Assembly (NCBI RefSeq): GCF_021155765.1
Contig: NC_060110.1
Coordinates: 3,658,001 to 3,722,000 of the forward strand
Source of the DNA: Diprion similis
Lineage: Eukaryota > Arthropoda > Insecta > Hymenoptera > Diprionidae
Direction: 5' to 3'
DNA: 64,000 bases
Of this stretch, positions 1 through 12,998 are shown piece after piece. The notes under the pieces are model-generated. The model was given only the letters and a program-made list of their open reading frames with translations, was not told the DNA's origin and did not search any database. Numbering within the stretch: the stretch's first letter is position 1; each line of letters begins with the position of its first letter. The translations under genes were made by a program, and so were the position numbers.

Positions 1-381
1 CAACTTATCCATACATAGTGCACTTCGTTAGTCCGCTTCGTGAAGTTAACTGAAAAGAGTTATTTCCTTGACAAGCCTAGGCTAGGATCGATACTTGTTG
101 ACCTCCTTCCTTATTTCATTTCGATGACTTAATAGTGTAGCTGAAGATTCTTTGAAAAATTAACACATAAGATGTTGCTTCGTGTTCATTCGCGTTCGGT
201 TCGCTAACATTCGCGCGAATAATCTTGTTGGAAATTTTCAGTTTTTTCAGTTCAAAATAATGGAAATAATTTATTCTGAAAACTTCGAATCCACGAATGC
301 AGTTTTACCTACACGCCTACGAGTTGAACTAACAAAAAAAAAAATTGGGTAACCACATATTTTGAGAAGTCCATTTTTGAA
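1..381. other. AT-rich non-coding stretch
   Basis: No gene, splice-bounded exon or repeat was recognised here. It is ordinary AT-rich sequence leading up to the first foldback repeat copy. Confidence 0.5.
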
Positions 382-753
382 AATAGCTATTTACGTGGCA
401 TGCCCGTAAACCGCTTGTTTTTTTGGCAAGGATAAAGATTTCAGGACGAGCTGAAGGCGAGCCGGAAGCGAGTACTGAAGTTATCCGAACCAAAAAACGG
501 TTTACGGGCATGCCACATACAATATTTTTTATGGTATGGGCATTGAAAAGCAGAACGAAGAGTGAGGTTATGTCGCGATCTGTTCGACGAAGCTACTTTA
601 TTCGGCAGTTTGGGATGCGCACTTCGAACTGCGCGTCAAAACTGCGGAATAAAGACTTTATTCCGCAACTTTGTTCGCTGCCGTATAAAGCGTCACTTTA
701 CGGAACGAAAACTGCCACAAAAAGTGAACTTTTCAATGCCTATGCCGTAAAAA
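382..753 (+). mobile_element. Composite foldback repeat, copy 1
   Basis: Two adjacent small palindromic modules. Module one (about 394-519) has terminal inverted repeats reading GTGGCATGCCCGTAAACCG at its left end and the reverse complement at its right end. Module two (about 521-753) is bounded by inverted arms around GGTATGGGCATTGAAAAG and contains an 11-bp-arm palindrome, GCGGAATAAAG-A-CTTTATTCCGC. The whole unit recurs in inverted orientation at 6371-6742 with the same module order and the same AATAGCTATTTA flank. A long open frame runs through both copies, but it has no recognisable domain and is best explained as repeat sequence. MITE-like; superfamily not assigned. Confidence 0.7.
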
Positions 754-2437
754 AAATATTTCTTTGTTTTTCTTATTACGTTGAAATTTTTTTGAGAAAA
801 GAAGGACGTAAGATTGTTGTTCGTTCGATGCTGTCACTACACATTCAATATTGGCGTGCTCGATCCGAGTAACGAGTGAGTGGTCTCATTACTTCGAAAA
901 GATATTACGAAAGGCATCGGCCTTATGTCCGTACGCGTACATATACATACAGCACAAAACATTGCTACCCTGCAACTGATTCGCAAGGAATTTCGCGTTC
1001 GTTATTACCTCGGATCATGCGATCGTTGTACTACATTGTAAGTAATGAACGTACCTACGTTTAATATAAACTACTTTGCAAGAGAAATGAAAAAGAAAAA
1101 AAAATAATTCATAACGTAAAAAGACTAAGAGAAAATTTCAAAAAAAATTCCTTTCATTTCGATTGAGCTTTGGCAAACGCGAAACAAAAATAATAATACA
1201 ATATGGAAAAAGGCAACAGAGGAATCTGAAGAGTCAGTTAACACGTGGTTTTCAAGGAATTGAACCGTTTAATGTAAGCGCGGGCTTTTTAAATTCAACT
1301 GATTAATCGTAAAAGCGAGCAACTTCCAGAATTTCTGAATCTTCTCTTACATGTAATCTCTTACATGATTCGAATAGGAAAATTAAGTATTTAAAATAAT
1401 TAGAAAAATATTAATCGTAAGCCTTTAAATCGTTTTATTCTATCACTAACTTTAAATAGTCGCAACAGTTACGTGAAAACATAGCAGAGTGACTGTAATA
1501 AGAATTGATAGTAACTCATATTCGATCGGTCGGTTTACAGCTACAAAACTAATTTTTATTTTATACCCAGAGTTATATTTTCCGGTAGTAAAAAAATGAA
1601 GATAGTCAATGAGTATAGGGTGACTGCAACTATTTAGGAATCGTATTTTGAAATTCTGAAGTACAACTAATACGAAAGGGAATAGCCTCCTCCCACGTGG
1701 GACTTAAGAAGCACACGATAACGACCAACTTTGCAATTAACGATAAATATTTAATTTCATAACCTAAATCCATGAAATATTTCAGATCAAAGAGACTCCC
1801 TGGATTAGTAAAGAAAGTTGAAAAGCGAGATGCATAATAAAGAGAGGGAGGAGTTCAGGGGTGCCGTGGAATGTTAGTAACTGTCGGAGAGAAAGTACTT
1901 GAGTACTTCTGCCTGCCTGCCTACCTACCTATATCCACGCTTCGTATAATATTCCAGCATGTAGCATAGATACATCGAAGTTCGGTATTGTACGCAAGGA
2001 GAGAAATACCAGCGACGAGAGATGAGAGAAAAATGTGTTACAGTGCAACATGCTGCTTCATTGTGTCATCTGTCAGGCTGCGTGAAGATAACGCGAGTCA
2101 GTGATGGCTACAAACGAGATTCGATACTCAGCCGATCAAACGTTCAAGAGTTCTACAACGTTTAGAGGCTTGGAGGTTGCAAATACTGAACAATTTCCGG
2201 CACAACTGAATGCGAAGTGAAATGCTTAAAAATCGTTTTGGTTTTTTCATACCGTCGTGTACTGATAAATGAACAAATCGAATTTTCTCAACACACTTAC
2301 TTTTTGTCACTGGTTTGCAATTTGGCAGACAGTAGGTTTGCAATGAATTTTCATAATACTAGATACGTAACTGTTCAAATACAAAAGCCTCTATCGCGTA
2401 TAAACTGAAAATTAATACTTCGATAAAGCCGAGGGGC
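754..2437. other. Non-coding stretch, no gene seen
   Basis: AT-rich DNA with only short chance reading frames. No repeat of note was seen apart from short CCTGCCTGCCTACCTACC-type slippage near 1910. Confidence 0.5.
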
Positions 2438-3030
2438 TATTCACTTGTTGAAATCGCAAACCACGTTGGAAAGCAGTCGCTTTAAAATTGCTTGGAATCA
2501 CTTAAAATCGGTTGAAATAGGTTGAAATCGGTTGAAATTGCATAAAATCGTAACAAATCGTACGAGATCCCTTGAAATCGCATGAAATCGCACGAGTATT
2601 CATTTGTTGAACTTGCCAATCACTTTGGAAAGCAATCACTTTAAAACGGCTTGGAATCACTTAAAATCGGTTGAAATCGCTTGAAATCGGTTGCAATTGC
2701 ACAAAATCGCAACAAATCGCCCGAGATCCCTTGAAATCGCATGAAATCGCACGCGTATTCACTTGTTCAACTTACAAATCACTTTGGAAAGCAATCACTT
2801 TAGAATTGCTTGGAATCACTTAAAATCAGTTGAAATCGGTTGAAATTGCACAAAATCGCAACAAATCGTACGAGATCCTTAAAATCACATGAAATCGTAC
2901 GCATATTTATTTGTTGAACTCGCAAATCACTTTGGACAAGCAGTCACTTGAAAACTGTTTGGAATCACTTAAAATCACTTAAAATTGCATGAAATCGTAG
3001 GAGATCCTTTGAAATCGGATAAACCTTTTT
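2438..3030 (+). repeat. Tandem array of about 159-bp units built on a 10-bp motif
   Basis: Units start near 2438, 2597, 2756 and 2904 at TATTCACTTGTTGAA-like sequence, giving periods of 159, 159 and about 148 bp; the last unit is degenerate. Inside each unit the decamer TTGAAATCGC/G recurs about every 10 bp (for example GGTTGAAATCGGTTGAAAT). No coding function is supported. The similar decamer array at 12999-13450 may be related. Confidence 0.8.
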
Positions 3031-6000
3031 TAAATTTCAGCAGTTTTGTTCGGTAAAAAGATTGAAATCGCTTAGCCAAAGACTTGTTGAAACTGAAATA
3101 GTCACACAGCAACGACGAATAAAAGTCTACAAACGAAACCTATTTTGCTTCGATATAAGTTTATACATTTCGCTAGTAAAGCTACATATTATAATAAAAA
3201 AGTATAGAGGAATGCATTCGTACCAATATGGTGATTAACCATTATCTCAGCGCCGCCGTATACATATAGATAGTAGAAAGCTGAAGGTGCATTATAATCG
3301 GCACGTCAAAGAACGGCGATTCAGGCTGGCAGGTGTAATGAATGACTACAATTCATGCAGTTCTCCATTGAGAGGGAAATTAAGCGCAACTCGATACACA
3401 GGTAGGTGTACCTATACATATATATACACGTATTTACAACCCATAGATTGAATCCTATTGCAAATTGAATATTTGCTCTTTTTACTCCGCGCTAATTAAC
3501 CTCGACGAAAATAGCAAGAATTTGTCAGGCTGTGTAAAGAATATGTAATTATTATACTGTGTATTAAGTGAACTCGTCGACAAGGCCTTTGTGAACATCT
3601 TTTTGTAGAATCTTTTCATCGTACAATGTCATTGATAAAAAAATGAATAACTTTTATTATTCGAGTTAAATAACTCAGCAGTTATTGATGAACGATAATT
3701 ATTAATTTCTTTTTTTTTTTTCCTCATCTTTTAAGTGAATGAATTTCTATACCGAGAAAAATTTCATAAACAAGAGTTGTTTACGGAGTGTACGCAATTC
3801 ATACTATAAAAAGAACGGAACACACAATCAATATCATTTAGTAACAAATAAAAGCACCTTCTATCGGCGTAATAATGATCAATGAAAACTGCAATGTCAG
3901 TTCAAAAATAGTGTCACTTACTACATTATTTATTTATGTATAGAAAATTCAACTGCAAAAGAAATACCAACTCGGTCTGTTGCACACTAAATATATGATA
4001 AAATTTTAACAATCAATTTATTCATGTATTTCTGTTTTTGCTCGTTCAGTTAAAACCGTGTTTCAGTTTAAAAAAAATATTTGCTTGATCTAAAATAGTT
4101 TTAAATTTACACTTCTGAAACAATTTTTCAGTTACCTACAAATATTCGAACTTGTTTAGGAAATTCTACCTTTTGTAGAATCCTCAAAAATTCTCCAAAA
4201 TTTCGCGTTCTGTTCCGATAATTTCAAGATCCGTCCCATGACGGATAATAATGAAAAATTATGAATACACAAAAATCAATGTTTAACGTTTTGCAAAATA
4301 TCAAAGAATTTCTCAAAAATTTTTCATACAATCAAAAGTACGTTTAACGTATAGATGATGAAATTATTCGTTTTAAGGAATTTTCCTGATTTTGTGAGAA
4401 GATATAATCCGATCACAAAAAATTACCGAATAGCTTAAAGAACTTTAAAAATAAGTCATTAATTTTATCGCAATGATGATTGTACCTTCAAACCGAAATT
4501 TTCGCGACGTAATATTTTCACTTTTGTCGTTAAAAATTTTTTTTCACCTACTGAAAAAAGTGGACCAATAATAGCACCGTCACCACGCCAGTCTTGAACC
4601 GACAGTAACAACAAACAACAATATTTTCGATACACATATCATACATGTATAATGTATATATATAGTATAGAAACTACTTACGGGTATCCTGAAAGATCAT
4701 AAAGTCAGTCAACTACAAGGGTAGTCATATGTGAACGCCTCGAGGCGCAAGTAAATAAGTGAGTAGTAAGCACGTGAGTGAGTTATCTCAACGTCTATAC
4801 GGTACTATAATACACTATTGATTGTAGGATGCGCGCCGCTTTAGGATGAAGGTAATGCGAGGTGATTGAATTTAAAATATTGCAGTTTGACGAGGACGCG
4901 GTATATAGAAATTAGTCGACTATGGCAGTGAAAACTAGTAAAAAGACAGTAGTTGCTCTCTACTTAGACGAACATCTACCTTGTTTTCTTATAATCATGG
5001 CGTCTCCGAGCACACGAGATTTATAACCTTCTTGTATAATGAGCCACAACGCAAATGATAATCACCATTCACAGTTTGCGATCATCAATTTTATGGGAAC
5101 GCAATGCACGTACCGTCATTTCAAAATGAAGAATAAATACAAACGAGACCATCAATGGAAAATGAACCAAATTGAACCCTGACTATTTTTGATTTTGTTG
5201 AGACTTTTTTTAGGTAAATAATAATACTTAGGTGTGCTCAAAACCCGCCATTTATTCACTTTTTCAATTTTCTTATGGAATAACTTTCGATATACAAATC
5301 AAGTTTTTCAAACTTTGATATATTTGGAAATTTACAAAAAATTCTAGAGAATCTCATTTTTCGTTACAATTATTTCAAGACTGATTCCCATGATGATGGT
5401 ACGACTTTCCGTTCATTTTTTTCAGCAGTGAACAAAAAGAATTTTAGTCGACAAGAATGAAAATTTTACGTTGCGAAAATTTCGATTTAAAAAAACGCAA
5501 TTTACAATAGAATTAATGACTTATTCAATTGTTTCGAGTTTTTTCTTGTATTCACTTTTTACGGTAACGAAGACCCACGAATTTAAGGTAAACAGGATAG
5601 CAAATCCAAAATTTCAGACAAGAATTCAACTACAAAGATATAAAGCATTTTTTATATCAAAAATCAATTCACTCAAATTTTTTTCAACCAGCCAAATTCG
5701 CAAAGATTTCAATAACAGTTTAACACAATTCATCAAATATCGCTCCCAACTATTTATGCAAAACCTCTAAACTTCAAACAATTTACAGCTTTGAGAGATT
5801 TCATCATTTTTACTCGAAATTCAGGCTCATTAAGCCTGAGAATAAATTTATCTCTTTCCTGACATTTGAAAAGACTTTGAGAGTGTGTATACATAAAGAG
5901 TGATAGTATAACCTCTTTTCTGTTACTTTTCCTTTTTAACTCCAATTTTGTTTTTCGTCACTTTTACTTTTCTCACACTTTCTCTTTTCCTAGCACTCCT

Positions 6001-6370
6001 TGTATACATAGTACACATACCTGTTCACCGTGCACATATGTCATACAATTAATGACATGGATATCTAACATAAGTTTTATTCTATTAATCTGGGATGAAA
6101 GGAGAAAGTTTTTTTTTCTTTCATTTTCTTCGGATTAAGACAAAAAAACTTGGACAAACCCGTTTGAATTTTTACTTGAATGATTGAGAAAATGGCGAAA
6201 TTTTTTGTTTTGATGTATAAAATATTACACTTTAATTTTCATACACAACGCAATTGCCTGGTTCATTGAGACACGAGAATAGTAAATACTGCAGGGAGAA
6301 GAATTTCTAGCTGTGTTTACTATACGGTACTTTACTATTTCCATTATTTACCATATACCGAAAATTACAT
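3031..6370. other. AT-rich non-coding stretch with diverged interspersed repeats
   Basis: No gene was recognised. Two diverged copies of an interspersed repeat (about 4130-4440 and 5230-5480) share a TTATTTCAAGACTGATTCCATGA-like core with a third copy near 21760-22060. Reading frames here are short and AT-driven. Confidence 0.45.
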
Positions 6371-6742
6371 TTTTACGGCATGGGCGTGGAAAAGTTCACT
6401 TTTCGTGGCAGTTTTCGTTCCGTAAAGTGACGCTTTATACGGCAGCGAACAAAGTTGCGGAATAAAGTCTTTATTCCGCAGTTTTGATGCGCAGTTCGAA
6501 GTGCGCATCCCAAACTGGCGAATAAAGTAGCTTCGTCGAACAGATCGCGACATAACCTCACTCTTCGTTTTGCTTTTCAATGCCCATACCGTAAAAAATA
6601 TTGTATGTCGCATGCCCGTAAACCGTTTTTTGGCTCGGATAATTTCAGTACTCGCTTCCGGCTCGCCTTCAGCTCGTCCTGAAATCTTTATCCCTGCCAA
6701 AAAAACAGGCGGTTTACGGTCATGCCACATAAATAGCTATTC
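6371..6742 (-). mobile_element. Composite foldback repeat, copy 2 (inverted)
   Basis: Reverse-complement copy of the repeat at 382-753, with the same two palindromic modules in the same order. The terminal CGGTTTACGGTCATGCCACA arm lies near 6711-6730 and the TAAATAGCTATT flank near 6730-6742. The conceptual frames of the two copies differ by scattered substitutions and small indels but keep the same central peptide string (for example RSYFIRQFGMRTSNCASK). This shows recent common ancestry rather than a functional gene. Confidence 0.7.
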
Positions 6743-9193
6743 TGGATACAAAATGAAAACAAGTATTGCAGCTACAACAAGATAGTTCAGGATCTGCTAT
6801 ACTATTCCTCATTCTATTTGTTATTCTTTTTTTAATTTGAAGTTAGACTTAGGATTGACAACTGCATAAAATACAATCACGATAAATAGTGACTCGTTCT
6901 ACATTTTATTATTATTATAATTATAAATATAAATATAAATATAAATAAACAATATTAAAATCCTTATTATAACAGTACTCCATTCCACTAAAGTTTCTAA
7001 ATAACTATAATAAATCAAGTTCTTCTCACAATCAATGTATGTATGTACCTACCTACCCAATGCAGTAAGGCAAAGAACCTAAACCAGCTACCAAATCGAT
7101 ACCTAAAGTACAACGATCGACATTGCGATACTGTGGCCTTAATTACACCTTGAATAATGCCGGTGTGTAACACTTCTGCTACACCCAGTGTAGTGGAACC
7201 GATATGTTACGCGCGTACGCTTCTGGCTTACGAAAACGAAAATTCTATGCATACCGCGTAGCATATCAGACCAAGACCTGCAATATTCGTGCAGTCAACG
7301 CTTCTCATTTTATGTAACCTCGTGATTATATTATACGTATAGGATTGCAACAAGTTGTTTTCTTTTCAGTAAATAAGACTTGGATAATTCGTTGTTTTTT
7401 TTTTTTATCGTTTGTAGCATCGGACATGTTTGCTGACGTCACAGGTCACGAAAAGTTATGGTAAATCGATCGGGTGGAAAATCGTCAACTACAAAATGGC
7501 GGCAATGACGTTTGTGATTTGTATTTAAGATGGCGGCGGTGACGATTGCAATTTGTAAAAATCAATGTATCGTTAAGAAATTTTTATTTAATAAATAACG
7601 AATTGCTATGAATATACAAATCATATTTCGAATAATCCCCGACGTTGTGAATTCTGCAAATCATGTTAATTTTTTCATCTGATCCGTGACGTATATTGTA
7701 TAAGAAACGCAAATTGAATTGTGAGATTAAAAATTTCTTTACTTCGCAAATTCTCTCAATTTAAAAATAAAATTGCGAAATCAGGTGAAAAAAATTTTTT
7801 TTTGAAAGTTTTAAATATTCATTAATATAAATATTCAGCGATATTAAAGATGCCAAATTTTTCGCGTATTCCTTTTGAAATACGTTTTGAAATGAGTATA
7901 AATTAGCTGATCGGTCACTTTAATTTTTAAACTTTCCATTCTGAATCTAGTTTCAAGTTGAATTATGATATAGCTAAGATCAAACAAAAACGATATTTCG
8001 TCAAGTTTTTTTAAAAAAATATGTTTTTACATTCAATTTTTCCGCACAACAACGCAGCGTCAAGTAGGTATGCAATGTGTTAGAAAAAAAAAATGAAAAA
8101 AAATGGAACATTCGTAATAGCAAAAAAAAAAAAAATGTTCAAACTGTGATTTCTTCAAGAAAACAAAGAAGTATGGAGACATTCTGTTAGTCGTGACGTT
8201 GTGATTTCAATTTCCAACATCACCTCCTCGAGCGAGCACTTATTTCCCAGCTCGTTTGCTAATTAAACGCTACCGAGTAATTAAAAAAATCAGTCACGTA
8301 CGGAGGGATCTAACGCTTAAGGTTACCCCAATGGGTTGAGTTGGTAGATACAGAAACAAGGTGAGTGACTCATTATTGTCACAGTCAACTTAGTCAATCC
8401 GGCATTCAGGCATTTGTAAAGTTCCTTAAATATATATATATATATACAATGAATACGCGGCACGTTCGACGTAATATAGAAAAATACATACGTAGACGCA
8501 TAAATATTGCTACACATATGGTTTGTACACACGTATATCCACAATTTTACATGCGGTGTTTAATATTTATTTTATTTTTTTTCATTTTTTTTTTTTATTA
8601 TTAATTTTTTTTTTTCTTTATATTATAATTCATTCTTCTCGTCTTATGTCCATAAATAATATTCCGTACAACATGTATGTATGTACTTGACTTCATCCAG
8701 ACCACTGTAGAGTGTTATAAAAGAATTTTGATGATTGTAAAATTTTTTGCATTAAAATTCATACTCGTGTTAAATTGGCTTCAGATTTTGTACAATTTAT
8801 GAAAAAAAACTTTCAACACAATTCTATTACGAAAATATGTTTACGAATTAAAAAATGTCAGTTGTGCATTTGTTTACTTGTAGAAAAGCAAATTAATATC
8901 GATTGATAAGGTACCACGGATGGCCGTTATAGACGGCGTAGAACACTCAACGAGAATTTGGCGCCAAAAGTAATATGAAAAGCATATCAAGTCTGGTGAA
9001 GGATTAATCGGATCAACCGACTGTATTAAAATACATATAAATTCAATGCCTAATCGGTGTAAAAATATCATTACATAGCAAATGTTGCTTAAAATTAATA
9101 AATTGGAATTAACAATAAAACCGTCGTTATTATTATCAAAAGATTCATTTTATTTAATATACACAAAACGCAACATTTAAAATTTCTTGCTAA

Positions 9194-9226
<33 letters not shown>

Positions 9227-9279
9227 CAATTTGACTCGTTCAATTCGAGTGCAAAATTATCTGCAAAATATAAAAGCCT

Positions 9280-9316
<37 letters not shown>

Positions 9317-9781
9317 GACACGAAAGAATGAGAAGGTGACAACGCCGCGTTCAATTGCGCCGCAGCAATTATCATCCAGCTGGTTGAATACCTGCAATAA
9401 TTACGACTGGACTACATCTGTATATACATACAACCGTGGTGTATCCTTCTTTTTCCTGACATAATATACTTTTCACATATTGTTTTGTTATAACTTTTAT
9501 TCTTTTTTACAACTGTAACGATAAAAAGGTGAAAAATTATTATATTCGCAATATTTTTATCTGTCACGTTTAATCAAGCGAGTCAAATTTCATTATTTAT
9601 AAAAACGCTTCGAAGAAGGAAAAAAAATGTTTCAGCAGAGCATATTAACATAGAGCATTGCAGGAAAAAGAAAAATTTGATGCAATAAAAGTATTTCAAT
9701 TTCATTCAGACGACAATAACTTTCTGAAATTGCAAAAAGTTTTTTATACTTTCATCCAGAAAGTAAATTCCCAACGACTAG
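6743..9781. other. Non-coding stretch with microsatellites and a 29-bp poly-A run
   Basis: No gene was recognised. It holds an AAAATGGCGGC / AAGATGGCGGC direct repeat pair (about 7494-7560), a (TA)n tract near 8431-8447, T-rich sequence at 8570-8620, a 29-bp poly-A run at 9196-9224 and a (TA)n tract at 9282-9311. Confidence 0.5.
9282..9311. repeat. (TA)n microsatellite
   Basis: About 15 uninterrupted TA dinucleotides. Confidence 0.95.
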
Positions 9782-10047
9782 ACGTTTCATCGTCTGTGCA
9801 AAGTTAATGCGCACGCGTTACAGTCAAAGATCAACTATTCGACAGGGTGACCAACCGTCACAAATTTACTCCTACTTAAAAGTCATTCAGAAATTGGCAA
9901 ATACTGATTTTACATTACGTTAACGTCACTAACTTCAGCCTCGTAACCTTTTTGAGGTTACGTTTATAGCAGTTGGTCACCCTGGCGAACAGGGACTCTC
10001 AACTTGTAGCGCATGTGCACTAAATTTGTGTGCAGACGACGAAACGT
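9782..10047. mobile_element. 266-bp foldback (MITE-like) element
   Basis: The two halves are approximate reverse complements. The outer arms are ACGTTTCATCGTCTG (9782-9796) and CAGACGACGAAACGT (10033-10047). An inner perfect 13-bp pair is CAGGGTGACCAAC (9843-9855) and GTTGGTCACCCTG (9972-9984). The CAGGGTG terminus resembles hAT-type ends, but the 8 bp next to the inner pair continue the palindrome rather than forming a target-site duplication, so the family is uncertain. No coding capacity. Confidence 0.65.
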
Positions 10048-11072
10048 AAATTCGCTAGAAATTCACTCCGTGTATGAATTCCTGTCAAGGACTTTTGTCC
10101 CACGAATACGGAGCTACGAACCAGAGGGAACCCTGGACGTATGATTATCCTCAGACCAAAAAATGGCCACAGAAAAAAAAAAAAGAAGCAAATCTAGGAA
10201 CCGCCGATGACTTCAGACTTGTGGTATTCGCTATCGGCGATGGTATTGGATATACGACGAGAGGTTATGAGGTTTACTTGTATCCTATGTACATAGGAAT
10301 ACGCTGTACCATACCTCGCTAATTTATGGCACGCGCGGCAATTCGCGCACGTCACAATTCGGCTCGATTTATGTTTTATTTTCCATTAAATGCAATGACA
10401 TTTTATTCTCCTTCAAAATTATTCTGCACTGGTTTTTAAGATAAAAAAAATGCGACAGATTTTACAGTAATTTTTTCTCAATTTCGAATTAAATGTTATT
10501 GTTACAAATATATTTTATATTTATTTGTACAATAGATTGCATCGTGATATATTTGCGTCATGTTTCTATCCGACGAGTTGTAATTAGCAGCGTCAGAATT
10601 GTTGCTTATTTTTCACATTTCATCTCGTTCACGTTGTAAATTATGAGAGTCGTTACTTCCCTTGAATGGGCGGGTTAAACAGAGTTCGTTAGAATAGTTG
10701 GAGGCGGTTCTTAGACAGTTATGAGCTGATCTCACTGAGTTTGAGACTGTAGTAGATACGTATTATTCAATGTTGGTTGCATAGACTATTTCCATGAAGT
10801 TAGCACTGCCATTTGAGAATTTCTAGCAAAGAATTTCTGTGCTAGATTCGTAGTACGTCGTGCTGGAAACCGCTTATCGATAACTTTGGATATCAGTCGA
10901 GGTTGAAAGACTAGATACTTTCATGAAAATTAATTAAAAAATGATGAATCGAATTTGAAAAATTCCGCAAGCAATCGTCTATTCATCGGCTCCTTATTGG
11001 CTCAATGCTTATACGCCAAGTACACAAGTAGTAAGATATATATAGTAATGTTGTTTGCCTCACGTTACTTAT

Positions 11073-11113
<41 letters not shown>

Positions 11114-12200
11114 CGTCAGAAGCAGAGAGAATTCGTCTGCAAAATTCTAGCAATTACGCAATGCGTTCGTTGCTCGCCGCAGAATATATTACAATAATCA
11201 AAGAATATGAAGAAAAGACTCGTAATACCCATAATTCGAATAATTCCTGACCTGTAAAAATCTTCAGCTATATTTCTGTTCATTTTTATTTCTTGCTTTT
11301 AATCCTAGTAAGAATAGAATAGAGAAAAAAAACTTGAACGCACATTTCGACCAGCGAAATACCTTGCAATTATACTTACATGAGTAGAACGCGGAAGAAG
11401 ATTAAAAAAGAATCAAACCTGCTCAAGTCCGCTACTAATGAAGGTGATTAGTAACAATGAATCCGCAGTGTGTATATACACCCTGACGCAAAATCAACCA
11501 GATAGGTACTTAGATACTCAACGAATTCACGCAAACTATTTCGTAATTACCTCAATTAATTTGCCTGTAACTAAAGATGCACAAGTTAAAGAAAATGAAT
11601 AAAAAGTCAAAACAGAAACGAAAGATTTTTGTTCAGAGTTAAAGTTCACCCTGTATACATAGCTTCCGAGACATCGGATCGGACTGGATATATATGGGGC
11701 ATTCCCCACCATCTTGACCTAGACATTACTCCTGATAGCATGTTACAGGCCTTACAAAAAAACGCAATCTACAAAATGTAAGAACATAAAAACAAATTGT
11801 TTTTCTAACGGCCAAAATCATAGCCGTCATCAATCCCAATGAAGTTTCCACGTTAAATACGTCACGATAAAAAAAAATGTACGAATATAGCTTGAAAGAG
11901 AAGATGAATTCAATTGAAAATAACAACTTCTAAAAATATAAAAAAAAAAAGCGGAGCAAAAAATATTAGCATTAAGAAATTTGTCATCGGTATTTGAGTT
12001 CGGAATCTATTTTTTCCCGATTTTAATATTTCGAATCAAACTGCTTCACGTTTCGTAATTGCTTTGCAATTATTATTATTGATTACTTATAGAATAGTAA
12101 TTTTATATAAAAAAAATGAAATTTTGCAATTCATTCATTTCTTTCACAATGTCTCACGGCATCTAAATAAAAGAAAAAAAAAAAAATTAAAAATAACAAG
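10048..12200. other. Non-coding stretch, no gene seen
   Basis: AT-rich. Contains a (TA)n tract at about 11075-11111. The 82-codon frame near 10074 has no recognisable feature. Confidence 0.45.
11075..11111. repeat. (TA)n microsatellite
   Basis: About 18 TA dinucleotides directly readable. Confidence 0.95.
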
Positions 12201-12361
12201 ACTCGTTATGCCGGGTCGACATAGCCAAGAACGCCCCATATCTATGGATGTACGTAGAAATGCCGTATGTATATAGGTATATGCGGGCAATTTACCGGCA
12301 TTTCATATTTATGCGTATACTAAACTTGGTCGAGGAGATGGCCAGCGATATATACGGTTAT

Positions 12362-12364
12362 GGG

Positions 12365-12400
<36 letters not shown>
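12362..12400 (+). repeat. GGGTAT hexamer repeat, G-quadruplex-prone
   Basis: Six GGG tracts, at 12365-67, 71-73, 77-79, 83-85, 89-91 and 95-97, are separated by TAT loops after an initial G6. Four or more G3 tracts with 3-nt loops fit the standard G-quadruplex pattern. A second short array, (GACGC)4, follows at about 12444-12463. Both lie in a locally GC-richer block (about 12200-12850) with no recognised gene. Confidence 0.85.
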
Positions 12401-12401
<1 letters not shown>

Positions 12402-12998
12402 CGTGTACGGGCATATTCCAGTCGTACTGCACAAGGGTCCGCACGACGCGACGCGACGCGACGCTCTGGTAGGTTGTAAATTGTAATTTGCATGCGAGGA
12501 CCGTTTGAATCCTTATTCCGTTGCCTTGTCCCCGATTTCTGGGCATTCAGTTGCATTACCGATCTCTTACGTCATGCCGATCTCGAATGCGAGGCACCAT
12601 GGCTTGTTTCTTACGTCTCCATTCATTATCCGGGGATCCTCTGGTACCGATTGCTTATACAGGCGGTTACGCGTACCTTCACGAGTCAAGTTCGTCGTGC
12701 CGCATATTACACACACGTAAGGTAACGCTTGTTCCCGTAATCGACGGATTTCCGTGTTATACAAGCTTCGCTGCACGCCCCGCGACCCGATGTAACACTA
12801 GATAGCATCGCTATGGTTATACCAACACCAGAGATCGCATCGTCGTAAGGTGAGCCAGAAGTTTAAATGTCTTGGCTTCTCTGGGGTCGACTCTTTACTT
12901 CTCACCCATTCCCCGTTGAACGATAGGTATTCCTACCACGGGATAAAATTGGAAGAGGGATCGAAATCTAAGCCTCTTCAAATTCACACATATATTGA

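Noticed and set aside
423-872. 149-codon open frame, with a similar 121-codon frame at 6365-6730 on the other strand
   Set aside because: Both lie within the inverted foldback repeat copies. Their similarity comes from the shared repeat, the frames run through palindromes, and no domain is recognisable.
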